This document shows positions 24,467 to 32,668 of a stretch of 50,410 nt of DNA, piece after piece. A program made the position numbers and the translations under genes. The DNA is taken from positions 1-50,410 of the forward strand of contig DAOUHZ010000065.1 in the NCBI GenBank assembly GCA_034428455.1, read 5' to 3'. How positions within the stretch are numbered: the stretch's first letter is position 1; each line of letters starts with the position of its first letter. The DNA comes from Bin87 sp034428455. Its GTDB lineage: Bacteria; Chloroflexota; Dehalococcoidia; Lucifugimonadales; UBA3495. The notes beneath the pieces are model-generated. The model was given only the letters and a program-made list of their open reading frames with translations, did no database searches and was not told the origin of the DNA.

Positions 24467-24509
24467 TGGAGAGTATGAAGAACGGCTTCGCGAGTTACGC
24501 CAGGCGCGA

Positions 24510-24518
24510 TGCTATAAT
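24510..24518 (+). promoter_or_regulatory. Extended -10 promoter element ahead of the MBL hydrolase
   Basis: TGCTATAAT is a perfect extended -10 sequence 53 bases upstream of the ATG at 24572. No good -35 element is visible at 17 bases, which is acceptable for an extended -10 promoter. Confidence 0.5.
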
Positions 24519-24571
24519 CGCGCGGACCGGGATATTCAGCAGCAAGTTGCGACTTCTGGCGGAGGGACATT

Positions 24572-25375
24572 ATGCCGGAACTGGAAATCATCATGGGCGG
24601 TTACTCCATCAACACTGACCAGACGCGGTTGGGGTTATGCACCGTGACCCTGATCCGCGGCGAAGTGCTATCCATCGTGGACGTGGCGCACTTTGGACGC
24701 CGCAACATGCTGGTCGACGAGCTGGCCGCTCACGGCATTTCCACAGACGACATCGGACGGGTGATTCTAACGCACGCGCACTGGGACCACTCCCAGAACA
24801 CCGATCTGTTCCCCAACGCGGAGATCGTGATCCACGCCGACGAACTGGAATACAGTCGCAACCCGCGGGTTGGGGACCTGGCAACCGCGAGGTACTTCGC
24901 CGACACGCTGCTCCAGCAGAAGGTCAACGCCGTCAGCGGCGAAACCGAGCTGGAGCCCGGGGTCAGAATCATCGAGACGCCCGGCCATACTCGTGGCCAC
25001 ATCAGCGTGGTGGTCGAGACCGAAGCCGGCTCAGTGTGCATCGGTGGCGACGCCATGTCGGATGCCGGCGCCATCGGCCGGGGCACTCCGGCGATCATCT
25101 TCTGGAGCGAAGCGGACGCCCGGTCCAGCATCCAGAAGATCGTCGCTGCTGCCAACACCATTTACCCCGGCCACGACCGCCCCTTCCGGGTGGAATCTAA
25201 CGGCGACATCACCTATCTCGCTGACTCGCCCACCCTCGAGGTCAGCGGGGTTCTGCACTACGCCAGCGGAGCCGTCACCGTAAAACTTGGGCGAGCCGAG
25301 CACCCCGGCACCACCGTAATGCCCAGCGCCATCGACTACCAAGGCGGCGGACAGAGCCACCCGGGCCACTGCTAG
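24572..25375 (+). CDS. MBL-fold metallo-hydrolase (lactonase-like)
   Basis: 267 residues. Metal ligands: HAHWDHSQN (HxHxDH), HTRGHISV, Asp in GGDAMSDAG and His in YPGHDRPF. The order and spacing resemble N-acyl-homoserine lactonases and related lactone/thioester hydrolases. Cytosolic, no signal peptide. It is preceded by GGAGG and an extended -10 promoter and followed after about 60 bases by the HAD hydrolase gene. Confidence 0.9.
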   Translation: MPELEIIMGGYSINTDQTRLGLCTVTLIRGEVLSIVDVAHFGRRNMLVDELAAHGISTDDIGRVILTHAHWDHSQNTDLFPNAEIVIHADELEYSRNPRVGDLATARYFADTLLQQKVNAVSGETELEPGVRIIETPGHTRGHISVVVETEAGSVCIGGDAMSDAGAIGRGTPAIIFWSEADARSSIQKIVAAANTIYPGHDRPFRVESNGDITYLADSPTLEVSGVLHYASGAVTVKLGRAEHPGTTVMPSAIDYQGGGQSHPGHC

Positions 25376-25436
25376 GACGCAGCATAGTCCTCGCGCTCGA
25401 ATCCGGCGCAGTCCGGCTGGGCCATCGGAGGTGGTG

Positions 25437-26348
25437 ATGCAGGCGGTTGTCTTTGACTGGGACCTGACCCTGTGGAACAGCTGGGGCATCCACTTGGGTC
25501 TGATGGAAAGCACCGCGACGGAACTGGGCATGATTCCGCCCACCGCCGAGGCCATCGCCGCCGAGTTCCATCGCCCTTTTCACCAGCATCTCCTGTGGTT
25601 TTTCGGTAGTCGTCCGGACGCGCAGAACGAGTTGGATGACATTCTTCCGATTTTTCTGAGCCACTACCACGCTATTGACGGGCATCGCCGTTACCTGTAT
25701 CCGGGAGTTGCCACGCTGTTGAACGCTTTACGGCGGCGCGGAATCCGCGTGGGCATCCTGTCGGATAAAATCCCATACTTTGGGGAGATCGAGCTTCGGG
25801 AGTCCGGGCTGGCTCCGCTGGTCGAGTACGCGAACTTCAAGACCGACGCGAGGCCCTACAAGCCGGCGCCCGACGGGTTGCTGGATGTCCTGGAAAATAT
25901 GGCGGTCGACCCCGAGGAAGCCATGTACGTCGGGGACGGGCCGCAGGACATCGCCTGCGCCCACAGCGTCGGCGCAACCTCTGTCGCCGCTTTATGGGCT
26001 ACCATCGACCCGGAGGTGATTCTGGCGGAGCAGCCCACTCACCGGGTGTACCGTCCCCATCAGGTGTTGGCGGTGGTCGCCGAGGCCAACGGATACGGAG
26101 GATCGGATCCCTGGCGGCGGCATCTCCCGTGGCCGTGGCGGCCCGACGCCGACAACCCCGACGATGATCAGGACACCAGACATGTAGACCATGCCGACAC
26201 CGCGGGCGATGTGGATCGACCCACGCTGCTGTCCTGGCCCCTGGCGGACCGCTGGCGCGGGCGCACCCGGGATCTTGCGCTGCCACCACGGGACGCCAAC
26301 CCCATCGCGCCTCTCAGATTGCAAACCGACGAGCAGGCCGGCGGTTGA
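25437..26348 (+). CDS. HAD-superfamily hydrolase with unusual C-terminal tail
   Basis: 303 residues. The HAD core (residues 1-205) is clear: motif I VVFDWDLTLWN (Asp nucleophile and +2 Asp), motif II ILSDKIP (Ser/Asp), motif III Lys in RPYKPAPDGL, and motif IV GDGPQDIACA. Such enzymes are phosphatases of the phosphoglycolate-phosphatase type. After a typical end (AALWATIDPEVIL) the frame continues for about 95 residues of Trp/Pro/Asp-rich sequence (RRHLPWPWRPDADNPDDDQD) unlike any HAD domain. The tail may be real or a read-through into decayed sequence. ATG 25437 follows GGAGG. Confidence 0.8.
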   Translation: MQAVVFDWDLTLWNSWGIHLGLMESTATELGMIPPTAEAIAAEFHRPFHQHLLWFFGSRPDAQNELDDILPIFLSHYHAIDGHRRYLYPGVATLLNALRRRGIRVGILSDKIPYFGEIELRESGLAPLVEYANFKTDARPYKPAPDGLLDVLENMAVDPEEAMYVGDGPQDIACAHSVGATSVAALWATIDPEVILAEQPTHRVYRPHQVLAVVAEANGYGGSDPWRRHLPWPWRPDADNPDDDQDTRHVDHADTAGDVDRPTLLSWPLADRWRGRTRDLALPPRDANPIAPLRLQTDEQAGG

Positions 26349-26381
26349 GGCTACAGAGGGCTCGCGGTGTCATCGAGCGCG

Positions 26382-26409
26382 TTGCCAGAGGTTATGTTGC
26401 TTGTATAAT
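26382..26409 (+). promoter_or_regulatory. Promoter ahead of the CoA-transferase operon
   Basis: TTGCCA (26382-26387), a 16-base spacer and TATAAT (26404-26409), 61 bases upstream of the ATG at 26471. Confidence 0.65.
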
Positions 26410-26470
26410 GGCCGCACCCGTCGCGCCTCCCCTGCATCGGCCGCGACACCAGAAATGGGAGCCCACCCCA

Positions 26471-27169
26471 ATGAAGAACAAGGTTTTCCCCGATTTCGAC
26501 TCCGCCGTTGCCGACATGAAAGACGGCATGACCTTCATGTCGCCCGGTTTTGGCAACGTGGGCCTGGCCCGCAACCTCCTGGCCGCAGTGCACCGGCTGG
26601 GGGTCAAGGACCTCACCGGCATTTCCAACAATGCGGGCTCACTGGACGACCGCGTGGACGTCGGTACGTTGATCGAAGCCCGCCAGGTCAAGAAGATGAT
26701 CTGTGCGTTCACCGCGCCGACGCATCCGTCGCAGATCACCCCCTTCGTCCAGATGTACAACGACGACGAGTTGGACGCGGAACTGGTCCCGCAAGGAACC
26801 CTGGCCGAGCGCATGCGGGCCGCCGCGGCTGGCATCGGCGCTTTCTACACGCCGGCCAGCGTCGGAACCGAGCTGGCTGAAGGCAAGGAACACCGGGAAA
26901 TCAACGGGCGCACCTACGTGCTGGAATACCCGTTGCCGGCCGATTTCGCGCTCATCCGCGCGTACCGGGCGGACACCTTCGGCAATCTGCAATTCCGCCT
27001 GACCCAACGCAACTTCAACCCCGTGATGGCCATGGCCGCCGACATCACCGTCGTCGAGGTCGAGGACAGCATCGTTGAACCTGGGGACATTGACCCGGAC
27101 TGCGTGCACGTTCCGGGAATCTACGTTGATCGACTGGTAAAGATCCCGGAAGATGGGATCTGGGACTGA
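26471..27169 (+). CDS. 3-oxoacid CoA-transferase-type subunit A
   Basis: 232 residues, class I CoA transferase alpha subunit. Signature MSPGFGNVGLARNLLAAVHR is the family's CoA-binding GGFG-like loop with Pro in place of Gly; further segments are LTGISNNAG, LVPQGTLAERMRAAAAGIGAF and ALIRAYRADTFGNLQFR. It moves CoA between succinyl- or acetyl-CoA and a 3-oxo acid or short-chain acid. It is followed after 67 bases by the beta subunit, and both share one promoter. A succinyl-CoA:acetoacetate role is usual but the pair could also act on butyrate or other acids. Confidence 0.9.
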   Translation: MKNKVFPDFDSAVADMKDGMTFMSPGFGNVGLARNLLAAVHRLGVKDLTGISNNAGSLDDRVDVGTLIEARQVKKMICAFTAPTHPSQITPFVQMYNDDELDAELVPQGTLAERMRAAAAGIGAFYTPASVGTELAEGKEHREINGRTYVLEYPLPADFALIRAYRADTFGNLQFRLTQRNFNPVMAMAADITVVEVEDSIVEPGDIDPDCVHVPGIYVDRLVKIPEDGIWD

Positions 27170-27236
27170 AGACGTCGATTCAGGTCAGCGTCGGCGCTGA
27201 AACGGGTACGCGATCAAGAACACAAGGAGTACTGCG

Positions 27237-27926
27237 ATGACTACCGCGGACAAGCCTCGCCTCTCCAGGCAAACCATGTGCGACCGCCTTGCGATGGAAT
27301 TCCAGGACGGCTGGATCGTGAACCTGGGCGTGGGTATGCCAACCCTTTGCTCCAACTACCTGGAGTGCGAGCCGGACAAGGAGATCATCTTTCATTCCGA
27401 AAACGGGGTGATCGGATTTGGTCCGCTGGCTCCTGCCGGGGAAGAAGACAGGCACCTGGTCAACGCTGGGGGCCAGAACGTGGTTGCCCTGCCCGGCATG
27501 GCCATCGTGCACCACGCCGATTCGTTCGGGATCATCAGGAAGGGCATGGTGGACGTGACGGTGATGGGAGCCTACGAAGTCTCCGAAAACGGCGACTTCG
27601 CCAACTGGCGCATACCGGTCCGCAAGGGTGGCGGCATCGGCGGCGCGATGGACCTGGCCGCCTGCGCCAAGCGCGTGTTCATCGCCATGGAGCACAACCA
27701 GCGCAACGGGGCGCCCCGCGTGCTCAAGCAATGTAACCTGCCCATCACCGCGCCCGGCGTGGTCAAGCTGCTTGCCACCGACCTGGGCCTCTTCGAAATC
27801 ACCGAGGATGGGTTCGTCCTCCGGGAGCACGCGCCCGGCTGGTCCCCGGAAGACATCCAGGAGCAGACCGAGGCGCAGCTCATCATCGCCGACGACCTGC
27901 GGGAGATGCGGTTGCGGCCGGCGTAG
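27237..27926 (+). CDS. 3-oxoacid CoA-transferase-type subunit B
   Basis: 229 residues. The catalytic Glu is in IIFHSENGVIGFGPL, the class I SENG motif; the N-terminal GWIVNLGVGMPTLCSNY and GMVDVTVMGAYEVSENGDFANW also match ScoB/AtoA-type subunits. With the upstream alpha subunit it forms a complete enzyme for ketone-body or short-chain acyl activation. Good AAGGAG before the ATG. Confidence 0.92.
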   Translation: MTTADKPRLSRQTMCDRLAMEFQDGWIVNLGVGMPTLCSNYLECEPDKEIIFHSENGVIGFGPLAPAGEEDRHLVNAGGQNVVALPGMAIVHHADSFGIIRKGMVDVTVMGAYEVSENGDFANWRIPVRKGGGIGGAMDLAACAKRVFIAMEHNQRNGAPRVLKQCNLPITAPGVVKLLATDLGLFEITEDGFVLREHAPGWSPEDIQEQTEAQLIIADDLREMRLRPA

Positions 27927-27940
27927 CCACGCAGACAACC

Positions 27941-29077
27941 ATGTACACGTCGTTCAGCATCGAAAACTTCCGCCTGTTCGACCAACTGACGGTGGAACCC
28001 CTGGCCCGCGTCAACCTGATCGCGGGCCAAAACAACGCCGGCAAGACAGCGCTGCTGGAGGCGCTGTGGCTGCACAACGGGCAGAACAACCCGGAACTTG
28101 CGCAACGCATAAACTTGTGGCGTGGCTTGCCAGGCGGGGAACCTGGAGAGTTGTTTTCGGAGCTGTTCCGAGATTATCAAACTGACCTGCCCATCAGATT
28201 GACCGCCGTTCGGGACAGTGCAATGGGCGCCCAAACCTTGACCATAGTCCGTCAGCGGATAGCAGAGCGCACTAGTACACTAACCCCGACACTTTCTACT
28301 GGCGCTGAAACCCGAAGAACTCCACCGCAAAACATATATGAACATGAAATCGTGTTCGAGTACGTGGATAAAATCGGGGACTTATTCTCGTCCCGCGCTT
28401 GGGTAGAACTCACTACGTTACCGTTTGAACTGCCCGTCCCTCCCGGCGTTCAATTTGATGGTAACGTAGCTGCCCTTCGCGCCGAAAGAGGGGCCAGTAG
28501 CAGTGACCGGAAAAGTAGCGTTTTTATGCAATCTCTTGGACGCATTGGTCCGCCGGAACTGGCGGCACGCTTTGGACGAGCGGAAATCGGAGGCTACTTA
28601 GGCGATGTGGAAGAGGTGATGCGTTTGATAGAACCTCGCTTGCGTCGCCTAACCGCTGTGCCAAGTGCAGAGGGATCGGCATTGATATATGGCGACGTCG
28701 GTACTGGCCGCATAATGCCGGTGTCCTTGATGGGCAGCGGTTTCGCACGTTTCTTGGAATTAACACTTGCGTTTCAAGAAGTTCGCGACGGTTCAATTCT
28801 GATTGATGAAATTGAGAACGGACTGCACTACGCAGTGCTGAACGGTGTGTGGTGCGCGATCAATCGCCTTTCCCAGAAGTTCAACGTCCAAGTTTTCGCC
28901 ACCACCCACAGCTACGAGTGTATCGTCGCCGCAAACAAAGCATTCACCGAGCTGGAATCGGATGATCTACACCTGCATCGTCTATACCGCCGCAGTGCCT
29001 CAGAGCCAGTACGAGCAATAACGTACACCAAGGATATGTTGGATACCAATATCGAATTCTTTTGGGAGTTGAGATGA
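27941..29077 (+). CDS. AAA/ABC-type ATPase of an ATPase-TOPRIM pair
   Basis: 378 residues, OLD/RecF-like ATPase. N-terminal FSIENFRLFDQLTVEPLARV and Walker A GQNNAGKT (residues 29-36); a variable insert in the middle; then LMGSGFARFLELTLAFQEV (signature-like), Walker B SILIDEIENGLHY (about 284-296) and FATTHSYECI (switch His). This is the AAA_15 type found as the ATPase of anti-phage and DNA-repair pairs. It lies 14 bases after the CoA-transferase gene and overlaps the TOPRIM gene by 4 bases. Base usage in the middle (AT-richer, for example around 28270-28480) differs from the neighbours, which suggests lateral gain. Confidence 0.85.
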   Translation: MYTSFSIENFRLFDQLTVEPLARVNLIAGQNNAGKTALLEALWLHNGQNNPELAQRINLWRGLPGGEPGELFSELFRDYQTDLPIRLTAVRDSAMGAQTLTIVRQRIAERTSTLTPTLSTGAETRRTPPQNIYEHEIVFEYVDKIGDLFSSRAWVELTTLPFELPVPPGVQFDGNVAALRAERGASSSDRKSSVFMQSLGRIGPPELAARFGRAEIGGYLGDVEEVMRLIEPRLRRLTAVPSAEGSALIYGDVGTGRIMPVSLMGSGFARFLELTLAFQEVRDGSILIDEIENGLHYAVLNGVWCAINRLSQKFNVQVFATTHSYECIVAANKAFTELESDDLHLHRLYRRSASEPVRAITYTKDMLDTNIEFFWELR

Positions 29078-29733
29078 TGGCGACGCGACAAGAAGGTTCG
29101 CAAGTCATTCATCTCGAACGCCCCCGTCTGCTTCTGGTTGAAGGGACGGATGACTACTGGTTTTTCCGGCGGATCATCGAGCGCCGACAAAGTGCAGGCA
29201 TACAAATTATCGAATTCGGTGGGAAGGATACGTTGGGTGAGTTTTTGACAAACGTCCTTGTTCCCCGTATCCGGGGTACTGATATAGTCCGGATCATTGG
29301 CATAGCGAGAGATGCTGATGACTTTTATAACCGCGCCTACCAGAGTGTTGGCGACTCTCTGCGGCGTGCTGGCTTGCCCGTCCCCCAAGAGCCACTAACA
29401 TATGCGAATGGGATGTTAGATGACACTACCATTCGAACAGCAGCGTACATAATTCCCGACAATGGTTCGCCGGGCGACCTCGAAACCTTGTGCCTTCAAG
29501 CAGTCCGTAATGCGCCGGCAATCCCCTGTGTTGACGGTTATTTCGACTGCCTGGAGTTAATAGGCCACGTTCCCCGACAGGAAAGCAAAGCCCGCTTACA
29601 AGCATTCCTGGCGGCGAACCCGGGCAACCCCACATTACGGATTGGGGAAGCAATAGCCGCCGGCGTCATCTCATGGGACAGCCCAGCCTTCGACGACGTC
29701 CACAAGTTCCTGGACATGTTGGACGCCGCCTGA
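29074..29733 (+). CDS. DUF3226-like TOPRIM-domain protein
   Basis: 219 residues from the ATG at 29074, which overlaps the ATPase stop (ATGA). TOPRIM features: Glu23 in LLLVEGTDDYWFF and the DxD at Asp80/Asp82 in GIARDADDFYNRAYQSV. A later IIPDNGSPGDLETLCLQAV is typical of DUF3226. TOPRIM proteins paired with such ATPases are nucleases or tRNA/DNA-cutting effectors in defence systems (for example AriB in PARIS, which carries DUF4435). Here the effector domain is a different but related family. The precise function is not established. Confidence 0.75.
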   Translation: MMATRQEGSQVIHLERPRLLLVEGTDDYWFFRRIIERRQSAGIQIIEFGGKDTLGEFLTNVLVPRIRGTDIVRIIGIARDADDFYNRAYQSVGDSLRRAGLPVPQEPLTYANGMLDDTTIRTAAYIIPDNGSPGDLETLCLQAVRNAPAIPCVDGYFDCLELIGHVPRQESKARLQAFLAANPGNPTLRIGEAIAAGVISWDSPAFDDVHKFLDMLDAA

Positions 29734-29763
29734 CGATGCTGCGGCTCGCCACCTCGTCTTCAA

Positions 29764-30888
29764 TCACCGCATCACGTTGTTCAGCGCCGCGTGCCGCCCC
29801 GGGTCCAGGTCCTTACCGGCCAGCGCCGGGTGGTCCGCGCTGTAGCGGTGGCAGCGGAAGGTGGCGTTGGTGTATTCCATGCCGCCGGCGCCGCCGGCAG
29901 CCCCGCTGTAGAGGAAGAATGGGTTGATGTATTCCCAGACGATCTCGCCTCGGGGAGTGACCTCGAACATGCGGCCCGGGGCGCCCTCGCAGATCAGCGT
30001 GTTCCCGTTGGGCTGCCGCTCGGCGCTGCTGATGTTGTAGCTGTAGAAGGAGATGGCCGGCATTCCCCGGTACTCCCAATGGATCTCGTTGGTTGCCGGG
30101 TCCACCTCTACGACACGGGAGAAACTGGTGCCGGGTCGGTGGGACCCGTTGTCGAAGATCAGCACCCGTCCGTTGTCCAGCCAGGTTGGATGATGCTGTT
30201 GGTAAATCTCGCCCGGGCCCCACTTCCACTTGAAGGCTCCAGTGGCGCGGTCGACGATGCCCACGGTGCTGGTCAAACGGTAGCTGACCAGCAGGTCACC
30301 GTCTGGCGTGACGTTCAGGCAATTCCCGTGGGTCCATTCCCGCCGGGCATCCGGACCGATAATGTCTTCGGTCGGATCCAGATGCTCCCAGGATTTCCAC
30401 TCCCAAACAGTCGCCCCGTCCGGTGTCACTTCGCGAACCACGTCGCCAAGCATCCCCGGGGCGAAATCCACATCGTAGCCGCCCTGTACCTGGGCCACGA
30501 TATCCTCCGGGATGGGATCCCACATGAGCAGCAAAGTGTTGCCGTTGGGCAACCGCTCGTAGTCATGGTGGAGCGTGTTGTCCCGGTAGGCCCAGACCAG
30601 GTTGCTGTCCCAGTCCAGTTCGATGATGCTGGCAGACGAGCCGCCCACCGTCTCGATGCCGCCGGCGTCCTCGGGCGGTAAGGTACGGCACAGCAGGTTG
30701 CCGTTGTCGAGCAGGTATGAGTAGTGGATTCCCTCCGGGGAGTGCCACCGGTGGACGACGTTGCCCTGCATGTCGATCAGGTAGGCGTCCTTGCCGCCGC
30801 GCGTGGTGGAAAAAAGCGTGTAGCCGCGATTGCACGCGGCGGGTGTGTGATGGATCAGCCCGACTGGATGGTGAATCGACCAGCCCAT
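29764..30888 (-). CDS. Arylsulfotransferase (ASST)-like beta-propeller protein
   Basis: 374 residues with six or so propeller blades marked by YLIDMQGNVVHRW, SIIELDWDSNLVWAYRD, VREVTPDGATVWEWKSWEHL, VVEVDPATNEIHWEYRGM and MFEVTPRGEIVWEYINPFF. Conserved HHDYERLPNGNTLLL, HPTWLDNGRVLIF and RQPNGNTLICEG match bacterial PAPS-independent arylsulfate sulfotransferases, where active-site His residues carry the sulfate. No signal peptide is seen, unlike the periplasmic enzymes. It may transfer sulfate between phenolic compounds or serve another propeller function. GGAGG precedes the ATG. Confidence 0.8.
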   Translation of the reverse strand: MGWSIHHPVGLIHHTPAACNRGYTLFSTTRGGKDAYLIDMQGNVVHRWHSPEGIHYSYLLDNGNLLCRTLPPEDAGGIETVGGSSASIIELDWDSNLVWAYRDNTLHHDYERLPNGNTLLLMWDPIPEDIVAQVQGGYDVDFAPGMLGDVVREVTPDGATVWEWKSWEHLDPTEDIIGPDARREWTHGNCLNVTPDGDLLVSYRLTSTVGIVDRATGAFKWKWGPGEIYQQHHPTWLDNGRVLIFDNGSHRPGTSFSRVVEVDPATNEIHWEYRGMPAISFYSYNISSAERQPNGNTLICEGAPGRMFEVTPRGEIVWEYINPFFLYSGAAGGAGGMEYTNATFRCHRYSADHPALAGKDLDPGRHAALNNVMR

Positions 30889-30920
30889 TCGTGTACCTCC
30901 GCTATGTCAAATCCGGCGCG

Positions 30921-30947
30921 ATTATAGCAGGCAGACCACAGTGGCAA
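30921..30947 (-). promoter_or_regulatory. Promoter of the arylsulfotransferase-like gene
   Basis: On the minus strand, TTGCCA (30947-30942), a 15-base spacer and an extended -10 TGCTATAAT (hexamer 30926-30921), about 33 bases upstream of the ATG. Confidence 0.6.
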
Positions 30948-30973
30948 TTTGCGATTGCACGTTGAAACTCAGT

Positions 30974-30988
30974 GGTGATATGATCACC
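30974..30988. promoter_or_regulatory. Palindrome upstream of the MazEF-like pair, candidate operator
   Basis: GGTGAT-ATG-ATCACC is a perfect 6-base inverted repeat 52 bases ahead of the antitoxin start. Toxin-antitoxin operons are usually repressed by the complex at such palindromes; binding is inferred. Confidence 0.4.
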
Positions 30989-31039
30989 TCATTACCGTAA
31001 CTGGACTCCAAGACTGGCGTGTATGGAAAAGGCATTACC

Positions 31040-31339
31040 ATGTCTCTGTATATTGAAATCGGCTCCGAAACGGAATCAAAAGTTGCTGGGTCAAGAGAGT
31101 TCCAATCTGCCACCCCAGAGTCTGTCCACCAAGATTCTGACTTGGAACAAAAGGTTTTGGGGCCAAGCGAGCCACCCTCGGAGAGGATTGCTCAAGTGAG
31201 GGGGCTTCGCAACGCTCCTGTCATGGCTATCGACGAAGGGCAATTTCAGGCTGAGTTGGCAAAGATGGATATGGACCTTGAGCGTTCCGTCGCTGAAGAG
31301 GGATTAGAGGAGTATTTGGCCTTATGCCCCTCGTACTGA
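31040..31339 (+). CDS. Probable antitoxin of a MazF-like toxin
   Basis: 99 residues, acidic and disordered in its first half (MSLYIEIGSETESKVAGSRE), with a helical acidic C-terminus (FQAELAKMDMDLERSVAEEG). No DNA-binding motif is obvious. The function is inferred from its position: its 3' end overlaps the MazF-like gene by 16 bases. The family is not recognised; it is not a standard MazE AbrB-type protein. Confidence 0.6.
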   Translation: MSLYIEIGSETESKVAGSREFQSATPESVHQDSDLEQKVLGPSEPPSERIAQVRGLRNAPVMAIDEGQFQAELAKMDMDLERSVAEEGLEEYLALCPSY

Positions 31340-31707
31340 GAGGTGAAATCCACTGGGTTGACCTCGATCCGACACGAGGCCACGAACAACAAGGCTTACG
31401 TCTGGCTTTGGTGGTCAGCAGCGACCAATCGAATACTCGTCTCGGATCAGCGCTCATATTGCCTATTACCAGCTCACCACAGCGCGCCGGTTTCCCGTAC
31501 ACAGTACCAATCCAGTCGGTTACAATGCCCAAACAGCCATCTTGGGTATTGACGCGCCAAATCAGGCTTGTGTCCGATCAACGCATAGTAGGTCGCATCG
31601 GGATAATTTCCAACCAAGAGATGCAAACGGTAGTGCAGGCATTGCTGCATCATATCTTGCCTCCGGGCAGCACGGTATCTATCGCAGACTTCGGATCATT
31701 GCCATAA
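31324..31707 (+). CDS. MazF/PemK-type endoribonuclease toxin
   Basis: 127 residues with the MazF SH3-like barrel: RGEIHWVDLDPTRGHEQQGLR (the conserved G-E-I-W-x-V-D-x-P-x-x-G-x-E-Q pattern), ALVVSSDQSNTRLG, ALILPITSS, and SWVLTRQIRLVSDQRIVGRIG. MazF toxins cleave single-stranded mRNA, or tRNA, at short sequences. The Arg of LRLALV and the Thr/Ser of LPITSS are the usual catalytic pair and are present. It overlaps its antitoxin by 16 bases and precedes the exporter gene by 53 bases. Confidence 0.87.
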   Translation: MPLVLRGEIHWVDLDPTRGHEQQGLRLALVVSSDQSNTRLGSALILPITSSPQRAGFPYTVPIQSVTMPKQPSWVLTRQIRLVSDQRIVGRIGIISNQEMQTVVQALLHHILPPGSTVSIADFGSLP

Positions 31708-31760
31708 CACGCCGTCAGTTGCTATCAACCCGTAATTTCCGGCAATAGTACCGGCTGGCC

Positions 31761-32657
31761 GTGTGGATATTCCTGGCCATCTGCAGCGCCGCTTCGCTGG
31801 GCCTCGCCAACATCGCCCACAAGCGGTTGCTGGACAACTATCTTGATGGTGTCGGAGCCCTGGTCGCCGGGTCGATCCTCACCCGGTCGATATGCGCGGC
31901 AATTATTCTGATCGCCGTGGGCTGGCCGGTGGACGCGCCGGCCCAATCGGTTGCCATCGCCCTGCTCTCGGGCGTGAGCCTGGGATCGGGGCTCCTGCTG
32001 CTGTTCCTGGGCTTGAAGCTCGGCGAGGCTTCGCGCGCCGTGGCGGTAAGCCAAACCAACCCGATACTGGTCGCCCTGCTGGCGATGATGGTGCTCGGCG
32101 AGACCATCACCGCCCCACAGTGGGCGGCGATTGCGCTGGTGATCGTCGGTGTCGCGCTGGTTTCCATTGAAGGATTCGGCCGGGGATTGCTGAAACTGAC
32201 GCCGGGGCTTACCGTGCTGGTGGGCAGTTCCATCACGCTGGGCCTGTCGTTCTTCCTGGCAAAACTGGTACTGACCGACCTGACCCCGTGGGAAGTGTTC
32301 GGGTTGCAGGAGCTGGGAATGGTGCCAGCGTTCGCGGTTTACGGACGACCAGAAAACTGGCGCCGGTTGTTCAACGGTCTGCGTTCCGGTCCGGGCTTGG
32401 CGACCTTCGTCATCGGAGAGGGCCTGCTGCCCCAGTTGGCCATCATGCTGTTCATCTGGTCGTTCAGCCTGGGGCCGGTGTCGTTGGCGTCGGCGATCCT
32501 GGCCACCCGTCCGCTGTTCGTGTTTGTGGTGGGCACCCTCTTGAGTTGGCGGACCTTCGGGATGATGCAGGAATCGCTGCGGCCCGGAGCGCTGGCGGCC
32601 AAGGGCATCGCCATCCTGATGATCGTCGGCGGGACGACAGTGCTGGCCGCGCTGTGA
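31761..32657 (+). CDS. EamA/DMT-family exporter
   Basis: 298 residues with ten hydrophobic helices in two five-helix EamA halves, the usual DMT transporter length. Conserved features are SQTNPILVALLAMMVLGE at the end of the first half and ATRPLFVFVVGTLLSW in the second. Such carriers export metabolites (amino acids, nucleosides, others) at the inner membrane; the substrate is unknown. The start is GTG at 31761; no ATG near it fits. It converges with plsY, with an 11-base gap. Confidence 0.85.
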   Translation: MWIFLAICSAASLGLANIAHKRLLDNYLDGVGALVAGSILTRSICAAIILIAVGWPVDAPAQSVAIALLSGVSLGSGLLLLFLGLKLGEASRAVAVSQTNPILVALLAMMVLGETITAPQWAAIALVIVGVALVSIEGFGRGLLKLTPGLTVLVGSSITLGLSFFLAKLVLTDLTPWEVFGLQELGMVPAFAVYGRPENWRRLFNGLRSGPGLATFVIGEGLLPQLAIMLFIWSFSLGPVSLASAILATRPLFVFVVGTLLSWRTFGMMQESLRPGALAAKGIAILMIVGGTTVLAAL

Positions 32658-32668
32658 CAAAGGGCTCT

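Noticed and set aside
25992..26324. Minus-strand 110-codon frame with a hydrophobic stretch under the HAD tail
   Set aside because: No ribosome-binding site and no family likeness; only one short hydrophobic segment. It remains possible if the HAD tail is not real, but I cannot support it.
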